Assembly (NCBI RefSeq): GCF_900155395.1
Contig: NZ_LT699727.1
Location: 338,173-402,172, forward strand
Length of the DNA stretch: 64,000 nucleotides
DNA from: Merdibacter massiliensis
Lineage (GTDB): Bacteria; Bacillota_I; Bacilli_A; Erysipelotrichales; Erysipelotrichaceae
Reading direction: 5' to 3'
Each line of letters starts with the position of its first letter. The first letter of the stretch is position 1. Below, one piece after another: positions 16,325 to 26,507 of the stretch. A program made the position numbers and the translations under genes. The notes beneath the pieces are model-generated. The model searched no databases. It worked only from the letters and a program-made list of their open reading frames with translations, and was not told the origin of the DNA.

Positions 16325-19300
16325 TTATTCTTCTTTGCGTTTACAGTAAACTGCCACAATTCCCCATAATGAAAGAAGACCCGTTGCTGCTAATGGTAAT
16401 GCAGCTGTCTGCACACTGCCTGTAGGAACAGATTCTTTGACAGGCTTTGTCGTCTTATCCTCTGAAGAAAGATTTGTTTCTGTTTTCTCTTTCACTTTCT
16501 CTAAATTCATTGCTGCTTTTTCAAGCGTGCTGTATGCGCTCATGATATCTTCTTTTGTCGCACTTTCATTTTGATATACAGCGCAGGCATCGTCATAAGC
16601 TTTCTTAAATGGCATCCAGCTTTCTTTTGTATGATCTTCGGCATGCAATCCATCATATCTATTCAGCAATGCATACAATTCACTCTTATCTTCCTTCACA
16701 GGTGCCTGTATTTCAACTAATGCATGAATTGCCTCATTCAGTGCGTCCGCTGCAGCATCAATTGCCTTTTGATCAACGGTATCCTCCTTTAACAAAGTTT
16801 CTGCAATCTTCAATTTTTCTTGCAAATTCGCCCAGCTGTCAGCTGTATAGTTTGACGCAGAATATGCATCGGCTTTCTCAATTGCGGCTTTAAGAGCATC
16901 CTTATGAATTGGCTGCGCATCATGTAAACGCAAGCGTGCCTTCATCAAATCCAGATCATAGATACATTGTGCTACCTTGTTTGCATCTGGATCACTTTGT
17001 TCGAGAAGTTCTTTGGCCTCCTCGATCTTCGCTGTATACGCCTGCCAACTTTCCTCTGTAAGATCGTCCTTATGTAAACGAGCCGCTAGTTTTTCTGCTT
17101 CAGCAACTGCCACATGCAATCCTTTTGTGTTTACCTCTATATTAGCCAGCTTTACTCGTATTTCTGCAGCAGATCCATTGTTATTCACTGCTTCCACATA
17201 TTCCAAGCGAATGTGTTTCGCCATCACTGCATCAAAAGAGATCGTTTTTACAGAGGCGTCATTTTTTAAAGAACCAGTTTTGATTTCTTTATAATCTTTT
17301 CCATTCTCGCTTATCAAAATGCGATATTTTGTCACATTGCCATTGCTCCCGCTTTGTCTAGGTGTATACAACAGTGCATTCACTTTTGCAGGCTTATCCA
17401 TCTCTAAATCAATCCAATGCGGCATCTTCTTTTGATTCCAGTCTGTATGCCAAATCGTATTGGTCTTGCCATCCAATACATTGGCAGGATCAGATCCATC
17501 TGCTTGATAACTGGAAGCAGTTGCTTTCATCGTAGCAGAATCAACATAATATAGATTGCTCAATGCTTTTGTCTGCAAGGCATCCATCGCTTTTACAAGT
17601 GCTGTTTCATAGGCATCCACGACATATTGTAATTTTTTCGGCAAATCGTAACGAATGCTGTCCAATGCCTTTTGTACAGCAGAAGCTGTTTCTTTTGTAA
17701 AAGAATCCAATTGATCGATCAGTGTCTTATATGTTTCAACACGATCATAATTTGCTTTCTGGTACTTGCTTTCTTTCATGGCCGCATTTATTTTTTCTGT
17801 CAACTGATCAATTGCTGCCGCATCAGGATCATATTGTGCAAGGATATCCCGTGCTTCTTTCATCAACGGATCTAAAACAGAACGATTCTCATCGTTGATA
17901 ATAGAAGATGCGTTCCATAATGCCTGATCCAGCGGCATCGTAGTGGCAAAATCAGCATTTTTACCAATACGGACATCATCCACGTAACCAATAAACGCCT
18001 GTGATTCACTTCCGATCTTTGCCATTGGGAACATCATCGTCGCTAACAACGGCCGTCCTTCAACTTTTTCATCGTCGCCAATGGTATCTGTCCATTTTCC
18101 ATTTACATACAGTTGGATCTTGTTTTGCTCATTTTTAAATTCTAACTCTACCCACTCATTTACAGGAAGTGTATAGTCAAAGGAATAATCACGTGATTCT
18201 CTAGAGAAGCCTACTTTCCCGGTCTCTTTTTGAACTGCTTTGATACTGCCATATGGACTTTCAAACAAAATCTGTTCATCTGTATTCTCTGTCGTTCGTT
18301 TTACTTTTACACGAAGATCACTGTTCAGACCTGCAGTTTCAAGTCCGGTTTGGATATAACTTTTCCCGCCTTCTAACCGTAACGCTTTTTTTCCATCGAC
18401 TTCCACGATTTCTGCCTTTTCACCTGGGCTGACAGCAAATGCATTTTCGGATGTATCTTTCAGCGCATCCATCGGCAGATGCATATAAACATCTGATTTT
18501 GAATGGACTTCATAACCGAAATTTGTTCTTGGAGCATCTCCTAACTGTTTCGACCTGGATTTTGCATCTGTTAAGGAAAGATCCTCTTTCCCCCATAATT
18601 TTGCGCCAAACAAAGGCATATTGCTGATACGATGATAGACATCATACTCCGTTACTCCGTTTTCTTTATAATCTGTCATATCATTCCATACCGCAAAAGC
18701 ACCGCCGACCATCTGATCGTCACCGGCAGGGATCGTCACACCACTAATCGTATTGATCGCAGTATTATACATCGTATTGTCACTTAAATAATCATAGTAA
18801 TAGCCGGCATTCGGTACAATATAATAATTTCCATCATTACAATTGATCAAATCAAAACCTTCATCATACATTTCATTCATTTTTGCATATCCGAAGTTCC
18901 ATAAATTAATCTGTACACCTTTTGCGTCGATATCTTCTCCCTTTGCACATTGCGTAAAGCTTCCCCACACACGTGCTTTTCTTCCGCTGCCTTCCACATA
19001 ATGCAGCATATCATTCACAAATTTGCGATATGCCTGTGAGGAAGCATTGTATTCATCCGCACCTATGTGTACGATCGTATCTTTATCAAATACCGGATCG
19101 TTTCCATTTAAATACTCAGAAAATATGGTCTGTACAAAAGCTACGCTCTGGTCATATGAATTCACCAGATCTAAATGGTCTGTAGCCCGGCCTGTCGTAC
19201 CATAGCGAAGCTGCGGCAATACTTTTGTTAAAGCCAAAGCATGTGCCGGCGTATCAATTTCAGGCACAATATTCACTCCCAAGGTCCGGGATTCTTTTAT

Positions 19301-21292
19301 AAATTTTCTAAATTCTTCCTTTGTATACCATACATCTGTACTTGTCAGATCTTGTTGATATCGTAATACCTGGTCACCTACTGTTAAAGGCTGTCCCTCT
19401 TTTCCCGTCAGCACATTGCCTTTTTTTACCAGATCACTTTCTAAGCGAAATGCCGAATAAGCGCTCATTGGATCTTGTTTATTCTCTAAGAAGATCAAAT
19501 TATCATTTAGATGCACTTGGAAGTCATTCAGCTTATACCATGACATTTCTTTTACGATCTGTTTTAAATAATCCATGGTAAATGTCTTTCTTCCAACATC
19601 CAGGATAAAACCGCGCACTTCATATAATGGATAATCCCGCGCGATACCTTGCGGAATACGCTCAAATGAATTTTGTTTGAGCGCCTGCAGGATCGTTCTT
19701 GTGCTCCAATACGCACCGGTAGTCGTTTCCGCATATACAGTGAGCTTATCAGTGATCTCCATTTGATAGCCTTCTTTCATCAATCCTAAAGAAGTATCGG
19801 AAGTGAGAGCAAAATAAAAATCTCCCGGATTTACATTTGCTTCGTCACCTTTCATCACTGTAATATCTTTTCCAGTCAAAGCTGTATAATCTGCTTTCAT
19901 CTCTTCAGCGACTGCTTTTAGATCATCACTGGCATATACGATCTTGCTGCTGTCCCGCAGAGTAAATTGTCCTGTCTTTCCTTTCCACTCCTGCAGTTGC
20001 GGCAATATAGCCGGTGCAGCATTATCTGACGAAGAAGTTTCATATTGGCCGGGGATCAAAACTGGAATTTCCTTAAACGCATACGCTTTTGTTTGATCAT
20101 TGACAATTTTAAATGATACATTGACCGTCTTATCTACAATAGGATGATAAATGGTCAGATCATCATCTACTACCTGTTCCAAGTCTGTTCCGTTATACGT
20201 AACTGTATATCCTTCCGCTTTTGGAAGATGAACGACAAGCTTATTTGCTTCTTTGGACGGTGCATCCACTGTGATGCTTTGCTTGATATCTTCCATGGAC
20301 ATAGCAGGCGTACCGCCATACACTTCCATTTCATAAAGTGAGATGGTGTTCCATGTAATATTGCTATCTGGATCCTTTGCATCAAGCGCATGAATATAAA
20401 TCCGTACATAACGAGCCTGTTTCACCTCATCCAAAGTGATCGTTTCTGTTTTGCTGGATGGACGTGATTTCATTTGTTTGACTGGTGTCCATTGTTCTTT
20501 ATTATCGCTGATTTCAATTTGATAATCCGTCGCTTTTCGTGTTTCCCAAAACAAACGAATCGTTTTTATATCTCGTTGTTCACCTAAATCCACATAAAGC
20601 CAATGCGGTGCATTTCCCACTTGACTGGACCATCGAGATTTTGAATTTGCCGTATCTCCGTCAAATGCTTTATCTGCATTCAGTTCCTTTGTTTCATCTG
20701 AGCTGGAATATCCTTTTTTATGCAACGCGACATTCTTGCCAGGATCTTGCGGCGTTACTTTTGAACCATCTGCATCATAAATTTCAAATTCGCGAAGCGA
20801 CACGCTTGGATAGCCGTCCACTGTGATCGTAATTTTCACATACCGGTAGTTTTGCTTATCAGGCAGCGTAACTTGTTCAAATGCATTTTCTATTTGCAGA
20901 TGATCTGGTGCTTTATACAGTTGAACAAATCCTTTATCCGGATCATTGCTGCCCTCGATCACATAGTCTTTTACAGTGACTTCTTTGGTATCTTCAAAGT
21001 AAATCTTAAACTGATTAAAATCGGTTGCTTTGCCCAAATCTACCATAAACGATGCCGTATGTTTTTGATCACCTTCAGATGCCCAACGTGTTTTTAGATC
21101 GCCGTCTACAGCATTTTTTGCTGCAAAAGTTGTTTCATTATACGAATGACTCGCCGTTGCTTTTTTATGCAACGCTAAATTATCTTCATTCGCATGCACC
21201 ACTTGTGCAAATCCACCATTTGGTAAACATGAAAAGGTCATAAATGCAGCCAACGCAACCTTAGGGGCTGCATTTCTTTTTCTCTTTTTCAC
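16325..21292 (-). CDS. Secreted, wall-anchored GH20 beta-N-acetylhexosaminidase with F5/8C, LamG-like and FIVAR modules
   Basis: A 1655-residue surface enzyme cleaving terminal beta-GlcNAc/GalNAc, probably from host mucin or glycans. Order: signal peptide about 1-34; F5/8-type C domains about 38-178 and 190-325 (carbohydrate binding); a linker; a GH20b domain about 430-555; a GH20 catalytic barrel about 560-905 with the acid pair in HIGADEYN (D746-E747); a LamG/concanavalin-like domain about 937-1110; a helical stretch; a third F5/8C domain about 1245-1388; three FIVAR-like helical repeats about 1390-1600; a TM helix; and a KRKEE tail. The tail carries VPTGS rather than LPXTG before the TM. 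Start is GTG at 21292 with GGGAGGG upstream. Monocistronic. Confidence 0.93.
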   Translation of the reverse strand: MKKRKRNAAPKVALAAFMTFSCLPNGGFAQVVHANEDNLALHKKATASHSYNETTFAAKNAVDGDLKTRWASEGDQKHTASFMVDLGKATDFNQFKIYFEDTKEVTVKDYVIEGSNDPDKGFVQLYKAPDHLQIENAFEQVTLPDKQNYRYVKITITVDGYPSVSLREFEIYDADGSKVTPQDPGKNVALHKKGYSSSDETKELNADKAFDGDTANSKSRWSSQVGNAPHWLYVDLGEQRDIKTIRLFWETRKATDYQIEISDNKEQWTPVKQMKSRPSSKTETITLDEVKQARYVRIYIHALDAKDPDSNITWNTISLYEMEVYGGTPAMSMEDIKQSITVDAPSKEANKLVVHLPKAEGYTVTYNGTDLEQVVDDDLTIYHPIVDKTVNVSFKIVNDQTKAYAFKEIPVLIPGQYETSSSDNAAPAILPQLQEWKGKTGQFTLRDSSKIVYASDDLKAVAEEMKADYTALTGKDITVMKGDEANVNPGDFYFALTSDTSLGLMKEGYQMEITDKLTVYAETTTGAYWSTRTILQALKQNSFERIPQGIARDYPLYEVRGFILDVGRKTFTMDYLKQIVKEMSWYKLNDFQVHLNDNLIFLENKQDPMSAYSAFRLESDLVKKGNVLTGKEGQPLTVGDQVLRYQQDLTSTDVWYTKEEFRKFIKESRTLGVNIVPEIDTPAHALALTKVLPQLRYGTTGRATDHLDLVNSYDQSVAFVQTIFSEYLNGNDPVFDKDTIVHIGADEYNASSQAYRKFVNDMLHYVEGSGRKARVWGSFTQCAKGEDIDAKGVQINLWNFGYAKMNEMYDEGFDLINCNDGNYYIVPNAGYYYDYLSDNTMYNTAINTISGVTIPAGDDQMVGGAFAVWNDMTDYKENGVTEYDVYHRISNMPLFGAKLWGKEDLSLTDAKSRSKQLGDAPRTNFGYEVHSKSDVYMHLPMDALKDTSENAFAVSPGEKAEIVEVDGKKALRLEGGKSYIQTGLETAGLNSDLRVKVKRTTENTDEQILFESPYGSIKAVQKETGKVGFSRESRDYSFDYTLPVNEWVELEFKNEQNKIQLYVNGKWTDTIGDDEKVEGRPLLATMMFPMAKIGSESQAFIGYVDDVRIGKNADFATTMPLDQALWNASSIINDENRSVLDPLMKEARDILAQYDPDAAAIDQLTEKINAAMKESKYQKANYDRVETYKTLIDQLDSFTKETASAVQKALDSIRYDLPKKLQYVVDAYETALVKAMDALQTKALSNLYYVDSATMKATASSYQADGSDPANVLDGKTNTIWHTDWNQKKMPHWIDLEMDKPAKVNALLYTPRQSGSNGNVTKYRILISENGKDYKEIKTGSLKNDASVKTISFDAVMAKHIRLEYVEAVNNNGSAAEIRVKLANIEVNTKGLHVAVAEAEKLAARLHKDDLTEESWQAYTAKIEEAKELLEQSDPDANKVAQCIYDLDLMKARLRLHDAQPIHKDALKAAIEKADAYSASNYTADSWANLQEKLKIAETLLKEDTVDQKAIDAAADALNEAIHALVEIQAPVKEDKSELYALLNRYDGLHAEDHTKESWMPFKKAYDDACAVYQNESATKEDIMSAYSTLEKAAMNLEKVKEKTETNLSSEDKTTKPVKESVPTGSVQTAALPLAATGLLSLWGIVAVYCKRKEE

Positions 21293-21744
21293 CTATTTCC
21301 CTCCCGGTATATCTATCTTCTCATTTACAGGAGAATACTATATATACCTTTTCCTTTCTATGTTCCTGCATGAATCAAAGATAAGCGTTCAAACCATTTA
21401 TCTTGGATGGAAAAATAAAAACCAACATGCATCAGTTTTTATTGAATACCTCCTTCATATTGCTGTTATCCGCATAATTTATGTAATGTTTTTATTTCAT
21501 GCACGCACATTATGCCATTGTGAATTTCAGTTTTGCAAGCGTTTTCAGTTTCGTTTTTTGCGATTGCTAATTAATACAAAGAAATTGCTAAAAAGTACAA
21601 AGCAATCTTATTGTTCGTTATGTAACCTCTTACATGTTGCTCTTTTTATCATTTTGTCCTTTGTCACCCTGTCCCTTGAACTTCTGGATCAGCATTATCT
21701 TCAATTTTTTGATCCTGTCTATTTTTTTTCTGAGTCTCCTTATC
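21293..21744. other. Non-coding gap upstream of the GH20 gene
   Basis: This holds the GH20 RBS (GGGAGGG) and presumably its promoter, which I could not place with confidence. An open frame on the plus strand (21360-21863) has poor composition, no RBS, and runs into the EFR1 gene. The rest is AT-rich with no recognised RNA. Confidence 0.5.
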
Positions 21745-21784
21745 AAAAAAGTGAAATACTTGTTCAAAAACAAATATTTCACTT
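21745..21784 (-). terminator. Terminator of the EFR1 gene
   Basis: AAGTGAAATA pairs with TATTTCACTT, then after one mismatch TTGTT with AACAA, loop about 4 nt. On the minus strand a T6 tract follows. Confidence 0.85.
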
Positions 21785-21832
21785 GATTGGATCAACCTAT
21801 ACTGCAGCTATTAAAATCTATGCTTTCTTCAA

Positions 21833-22567
21833 CTATCTTTTCAAATATTCTTCTAAGCGATAGCGTTTTCTGTCTTGTGTATGTTTGCCGTAATTGATTG
21901 CTGTTTGCGGACAGCCGTTTAAACAACGCAGGCATTGATAACAATGTTCATTCCAAGTCGGTTTACCATCCACCATTTGAATAGTAGCAGCCGGACAATG
22001 GGCGGCACACCATCCGCACCCATTACAACGGTCCAGATCAATTGTAAAGGGTCGAGTCGTTGTCGCAAATCTTTCAAACAGCGGATGGATCATCTTGGTC
22101 TTCATCCAGGGAAAAGAACCTTCATGAACATGCATGATCGTTCTATGTTCCAATATTTCTCTTGCCATATTTTCGATCTGTTGCTTTGCCGCAGCAATTT
22201 TTTTCTCGATTACATCTGCAGGTTCTAAATCTTCGCCGATGATGTAATTGCTGGGCATTTCGATACTATAACAACTGTCGATGCGATACACTTTTTTTAA
22301 TTCTTTCATTGCGTTCCCGCTGTCGGCTCCACATGTACAAATCGCAAAAGTAAAAGCAGAGGTCGGCGGCAATTGTTTTACAAATTCCATCATTGGCTTG
22401 CAAACACCCCAGGCATAAATAGGAAAGACAAATCCAATAAACTTTTCTTCTTGCAGATCATGCTGAGAGCTCTTTGGTATAATGTCACGCATCTGCTCGT
22501 TCATTTGCGCAGCCATCTGTTGAGCGACCCATTTAGAATTCCCTGTACCTGAAAAATAATAGATCAT
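21833..22567 (-). CDS. EFR1-family flavodoxin-ferredoxin protein
   Basis: A 244-residue electron-transfer protein. N-terminal flavodoxin fold with the FMN phosphate loop YYFSGTGNSKWVAQ and VFPIYAWGVC. The C-terminus is a bacterial two-[4Fe-4S] ferredoxin, CNGCGWCAAHCP and CYQCLRCLNGCP. EFR1 proteins are common in gut anaerobes and their redox partner is generally unknown. The strand matches the following glycerol-3-phosphate operon, but a terminator lies between them, so it is transcribed separately. Confidence 0.92.
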   Translation of the reverse strand: MIYYFSGTGNSKWVAQQMAAQMNEQMRDIIPKSSQHDLQEEKFIGFVFPIYAWGVCKPMMEFVKQLPPTSAFTFAICTCGADSGNAMKELKKVYRIDSCYSIEMPSNYIIGEDLEPADVIEKKIAAAKQQIENMAREILEHRTIMHVHEGSFPWMKTKMIHPLFERFATTTRPFTIDLDRCNGCGWCAAHCPAATIQMVDGKPTWNEHCYQCLRCLNGCPQTAINYGKHTQDRKRYRLEEYLKR

Positions 22568-22617
22568 CGATTCCTTCCTCCTTTATTTTCGTGTCTTATT
22601 ATACGCTATTTTCAGGC

Positions 22618-22643
22618 AAAAAAGAAAGGAGGCAATCCTTTCT
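22618..22643 (-). terminator. Terminator of the glp-type operon
   Basis: AGAAAGGA (22623-22630) pairs with TCCTTTCT (22636-22643), loop 5, followed by T6 on the minus strand. It starts right after the DUF1667 stop. Confidence 0.85.
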
Positions 22644-23018
22644 CTATTCTTTTTGCTGCTTTTCCATCGTTCGTGAAGCAAGTATACGAATTTTGGTATC
22701 AGCTACATCTTCCATGATCACATCATACATGTGTACCGGTGCCTGAACTTGTATTTCATTGAGTTCTTTCATTGCTGCTTGTATCTTGTCCTTTGAAATC
22801 GCCCTTTCGCTGATTACAGGCAGCAAAGGATGAATCGCTCCTTGAATACGTACAGTAGAAATTAACACTCTTTCTGGAGCTGTACATTCTTTTCGTGCAT
22901 ACACTTCTCCTCTAGGACAAGTATTCCCGTCTACCTGAACCACCATCTGTTGTTCATTCAATGTAACTTGCAAATGACAACTCATCGGGCAAACAATACA
23001 TACCATTTCTTTCTTCAT
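22644..23018 (-). CDS. DUF1667 domain protein (third subunit of GlpA-like dehydrogenase)
   Basis: A 124-residue protein with cysteine motifs CIVCPMSCHLQV and GNTCPRGEVYA that may hold an iron-sulfur cluster. In anaerobic Bacillota it is regularly encoded after the two FAD proteins of a glycerol-3-phosphate dehydrogenase operon, as here, where its start overlaps the end of the preceding gene by 4 bp. It is probably an electron-transfer subunit (inference from gene neighbourhood). Confidence 0.88.
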   Translation of the reverse strand: MKKEMVCIVCPMSCHLQVTLNEQQMVVQVDGNTCPRGEVYARKECTAPERVLISTVRIQGAIHPLLPVISERAISKDKIQAAMKELNEIQVQAPVHMYDVIMEDVADTKIRILASRTMEKQQKE

Positions 23019-24265
23019 AGATCCCTCACTCTGATTCTTACATTAGCATGAATTTTCTGCAGCTGTTCTGGACGCAATGTCAATCGCTGCATCTCTGCAG
23101 GCAAGGCATAGCGCATCTGTTGTGTACAGATCACTTCATCCTGGTCCAAACATTCGATTACACATCGTTTATGCGGCTGTCGTACGCGGAAAGAGAAAAC
23201 CACAGGTTCCCTGCTTTTTATATTCAGTCTCTGTGGAAGGACATATTGCAAGCCTTCTGCCGCGACGACCTTGATCATCTCCTGTTCACAGGATGTTTCT
23301 TGAAGATCTTGAGCCGCGAAACGACCAGCCTGCTTTGCTTCCAGCGTTACAAAATCCACCAGATCATGCACATGAAGTCCATTTCCACAAGCATAAATTC
23401 CTTTGACCGTTGTCTCTAAATGATCATTGACAATGGCTCCTTTTGTAAAAGGATCTATTTGAATGCCTGCACCTTTTGCCAAGTTTACATCTGGAATTAA
23501 ACCGACAGACAATAATACCGTATCAACTGCAAATGCTTTTTCTGTTCCTTTGATGACTTGTCGATCTGCATCCACTTTTGCAATGACTACTTTTTCAACC
23601 TGTTCTTTTCCTTGGATATCAATGATCGTATGCGACAAATATAGAGGAATGGAAAAATCTTCTAAACATTGCACGATATTACGCATCAAACCATTAGAAT
23701 AAGGCATGATTTCTGCCACTCCCAATACCTCTGCCCCTTCCAAGGTCATCCTTCTCGCCATGATCAAGCCGATATCTCCGCTTCCTAAGATAAATACCCG
23801 TTTTCCTACCAGCACATTTTCCATATTCAGATATCTTTGTGCAGTTCCAGCAGTATAAATTCCTTTTGGCCGTGTACCTGGTATGGAAATAGCCCCCCTG
23901 CTTCTTTCAAAACAGCCGCAGGCTAAAATAATTGCACGTGCCTGTATCGTCACATAACCTTCTTTGGGATTCACATAGGTCACTGTTTTATCAGCTCCAA
24001 TGGATAAAACGGTCGTCTGTAAACGATAAGCAATATCTTTGGCTTTCATTTCATCGATCAACCGCTGGGCAAAAGTCGGCCCGCTTAATTCTTCATGAAA
24101 AACCTGTAAACCAAATCCATTGTGAATACATTGCTGCAGAATACCGCCTAATTCCACATCCCGTTCTAACAGCAAGAGTGAATCGATTCCCTGTTCTTTT
24201 GCAGAAAGTGCAGCAGCCATTCCGGCACTGCCTCCTCCAATGACGATGATATCTACCGTTTGCAT
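23015..24265 (-). CDS. FAD-dependent NAD(P) oxidoreductase (GlpB-like partner)
   Basis: A 416-residue pyridine nucleotide-disulfide oxidoreductase-fold protein. It has an N-terminal FAD motif IIVIGGGSAGMAAALSAKEQ, the second dinucleotide motif VFILGSGDIGLIMARRM, and the C-terminal FAD motif GIYACGNGLHVHDLVDFV. It contains no CxxC redox disulfide, so it acts as an electron-transfer dehydrogenase. It starts inside the last codons of the upstream gene (13-bp overlap) and overlaps the DUF1667 gene by 4 bp, so the three are translationally coupled. It likely passes electrons between the glycerol-3-phosphate oxidising subunit and NAD(P). Confidence 0.88.
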   Translation of the reverse strand: MQTVDIIVIGGGSAGMAAALSAKEQGIDSLLLLERDVELGGILQQCIHNGFGLQVFHEELSGPTFAQRLIDEMKAKDIAYRLQTTVLSIGADKTVTYVNPKEGYVTIQARAIILACGCFERSRGAISIPGTRPKGIYTAGTAQRYLNMENVLVGKRVFILGSGDIGLIMARRMTLEGAEVLGVAEIMPYSNGLMRNIVQCLEDFSIPLYLSHTIIDIQGKEQVEKVVIAKVDADRQVIKGTEKAFAVDTVLLSVGLIPDVNLAKGAGIQIDPFTKGAIVNDHLETTVKGIYACGNGLHVHDLVDFVTLEAKQAGRFAAQDLQETSCEQEMIKVVAAEGLQYVLPQRLNIKSREPVVFSFRVRQPHKRCVIECLDQDEVICTQQMRYALPAEMQRLTLRPEQLQKIHANVRIRVRDL

Positions 24266-25683
24266 CGTTTTGCCTCCGTTCCTAATTCTGATCCAGGAGC
24301 ATCATAAAGCACATCAGCCAAAGGAATCTGTAATTCCTTAGCCAGTATCTTAGCGACGGCACTTTCACAAATGCCTCCCTGACATTTTCCCATCCCTGCC
24401 CTTACACGTTTTTTGACCGCTTTGATCGTTTTAGCTCCACAAGGTCCATGAATGGCATCCACAATTTCCTGATAAGAAATATTCTCACATTTACATATGA
24501 TCTGCCCATAGGCAGGGTTCTGCCGGATAAACCGATTTTTTTCTTCCACGCTGAGATGTTCCATCACGATTGGTGCTTTTCTTCGGACATAGGACATCTT
24601 TGGTTGCAATGGCAAAAGAGGCTGAACCATTTTCTGGATCACATATTCACTGATTGCCGGAGCACTTGCCAAACCGGGTGAATCGATACAGGCGACATGA
24701 AGCAAACGATCATATGTCTGAGAAGGTTGAATATAAAAATCCCCTTGATTGCCGCTTGGCCGAATACCGCTGTAACTGCGTATGATCTCCCCATAAGGAA
24801 CATTCTTCACGATATATGCCAAACGTTCCCGCACAGTATCCATTCCATTTTGAGTAGTGGACACATCTTCTGATTCACAAACCGTATTGTTTGGTCCTAA
24901 TAATATATTTCCATGTGTCGTCGGTACTGCCAAAACTCCTTTTCCCAGTTTAGAGGGAACTGGATAGATCACATGATGAACGAAATCTTTTGCTAATTTG
25001 GACAGCACAAAATATTCCCCTTTTTTATAGGTGATATGAAAGGACGGATCTTCGATCATAGCGGCAATCTTTTCACAGCCGCAGCCTGCCGCATTGATGA
25101 TGACCTTTGTCATGATTTCTCCTTGATCTGTATGCACAATAAAATAATCATCAAATGCATCGATACCAATCACTTCGCTGCCTAATTTTAAATGCACTCC
25201 GTTTAAAACGGCTTCCTCCATCAAAGCTGTTGCACATTGCCAGGGATTCACGACAGCCGTTTGCGGAATCTCCAAAGCCTGTATGATTTCATCTGCAACA
25301 TTGGGTTCTTGTGCAAGAAGTTCTTTTGAACTCACAAAGCGCGCATCGATTCCTCTTTCATCAGCTCGCTTTTTTAGATCTTTTAAAATTTGAATCTCAT
25401 CTTCATCATGCGCAACGACATAGGCGCCGCATATCTGGTACTCCACTTGCAGATCATGGCAGATTTGAGGATACATTCTTGCTCCTCTTTGATTGAGCAC
25501 TGCTTTCAGTGTTCCCTCTTTGGGATCATGTCCCGCATGGATGATTGCACTGTTTGCCATCGTTGTCGCATTCGCCACATCATTTTCTTTATCAAACACT
25601 GTGATTTTCAACTGATACTTTGACAGATCATGAGCTAAAAAACAGCCAGTGATCCCTGCACCTATGATAACGATATCCTGCAT
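24253..25683 (-). CDS. glpA: Glycerol-3-phosphate dehydrogenase-like FAD enzyme with BFD [2Fe-2S] domain (GlpA-like)
   Basis: A 476-residue protein. N-terminal DAO-type FAD domain, DIVIIGAGITGCFLAHDLSK, with the substrate-side motif YSGIRPSGNQGDF. The C-terminal about 60 residues are a BFD-like [2Fe-2S] domain, CKCENISYQEIVDAI and GMGKCQGGIC. It probably oxidises glycerol 3-phosphate to dihydroxyacetone phosphate and hands electrons to the next two gene products. Start at ATG 25683 directly after CAGGAGGTTTTGATC; a longer frame upstream lacks an RBS. First gene of the three-gene operon. Confidence 0.9.
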   Translation of the reverse strand: MQDIVIIGAGITGCFLAHDLSKYQLKITVFDKENDVANATTMANSAIIHAGHDPKEGTLKAVLNQRGARMYPQICHDLQVEYQICGAYVVAHDEDEIQILKDLKKRADERGIDARFVSSKELLAQEPNVADEIIQALEIPQTAVVNPWQCATALMEEAVLNGVHLKLGSEVIGIDAFDDYFIVHTDQGEIMTKVIINAAGCGCEKIAAMIEDPSFHITYKKGEYFVLSKLAKDFVHHVIYPVPSKLGKGVLAVPTTHGNILLGPNNTVCESEDVSTTQNGMDTVRERLAYIVKNVPYGEIIRSYSGIRPSGNQGDFYIQPSQTYDRLLHVACIDSPGLASAPAISEYVIQKMVQPLLPLQPKMSYVRRKAPIVMEHLSVEEKNRFIRQNPAYGQIICKCENISYQEIVDAIHGPCGAKTIKAVKKRVRAGMGKCQGGICESAVAKILAKELQIPLADVLYDAPGSELGTEAKRCKR

Positions 25684-25773
25684 GATCAAAACCTCCTGTT
25701 TATCTATTTTTATCATACGTCTTTTCATAGCAGAACACAAACAGTGAATCGTAAAAAAAATGTAAAACCCACA

Positions 25774-25812
25774 TCTAACAAAAAAAAGCAAACCAGCGTC
25801 TGCTTCTTTTAT
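25774..25812 (-). terminator. Probable deoC terminator
   Basis: Directly after the deoC stop, AAGCA and TGCTT pair around a GC-containing loop and are followed by T7 on the minus strand. The stem is short. Confidence 0.5.
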
Positions 25813-26451
25813 TTATTTCATCAATTTTGGCCCTGCACTTGTTCCAATACGATCGGCGCCTGCTGCGATCATTGCCTCCATATCCTGTGCACTTCGAATA
25901 CCGCCTGCAGCTTTCACTTTGCAATGCCCCTGCACGCTTTCTTTCATCAAACGTACGTCTTCTACCGTGGCGCCCGATGTCGAAAATCCCGTAGAAGTTT
26001 TTACAAAATCTGCTTTTGCCTGCACACACAATTGACATGCGCGAATGATTTCTTCCTTTGTCAACAAACAGTTTTCCAAGATCACTTTCACACAAGCGCC
26101 CTGTGCTGCTTCCACTACCGCTTGAATATCTTCTAAAACAGCCTGGTCATGACCTGCTTTCAATTCTCCGACATTGATGACCATATCAATTTCCTGAGCC
26201 CCGTCTGCACGAGCCTGCTTTGTTTCAAACGCTTTTGCTTTGGTACTCATTGCTCCTAAAGGAAAGCCTACCACGCAACAAACGTTTACATCGCTGCCTT
26301 CTAACAGCTTTGTACACAATGGTACCCAGTACGTATTCACGCAAACACTGGCAAAATGATATTGTTTTGCTTCTGTACAAAGCGTTTCAATATCGCTTTG
26401 TTTTGCATCTGCTTTCAATAAAGTATGATCGATATATTTGTTTTTTTCCAT
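25813..26451 (-). CDS. deoC: Deoxyribose-phosphate aldolase
   Basis: A 212-residue class I aldolase cleaving 2-deoxyribose 5-phosphate to glyceraldehyde 3-phosphate and acetaldehyde. Signature: the Schiff-base lysine in [11 protein letters not shown], the second lysine in VKAAGGIRS, the acidic residue in [12 protein letters not shown], and the start [11 protein letters not shown]. The length is normal. A promoter lies in the 56-bp upstream gap: TTGCAT, 17 bp, TATGCT. No other deo gene is adjacent. Confidence 0.96.
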   Translation of the reverse strand: MEKNKYIDHTLLKADAKQSDIETLCTEAKQYHFASVCVNTYWVPLCTKLLEGSDVNVCCVVGFPLGAMSTKAKAFETKQARADGAQEIDMVINVGELKAGHDQAVLEDIQAVVEAAQGACVKVILENCLLTKEEIIRACQLCVQAKADFVKTSTGFSTSGATVEDVRLMKESVQGHCKVKAAGGIRSAQDMEAMIAAGADRIGTSAGPKLMK

Positions 26452-26507
26452 CCATGTTTCCTTCTTTCTCTACAAAAAAGCATAGCACAGTTTGTTTCTC
26501 CATGCAA

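Noticed and set aside
21360-21863. A 167-codon open frame on the plus strand between the GH20 and EFR1 genes
   Set aside because: No RBS, odd composition (many Phe, Leu, Cys, His), includes the EFR1 terminator hairpin and runs into the EFR1 coding sequence antisense.
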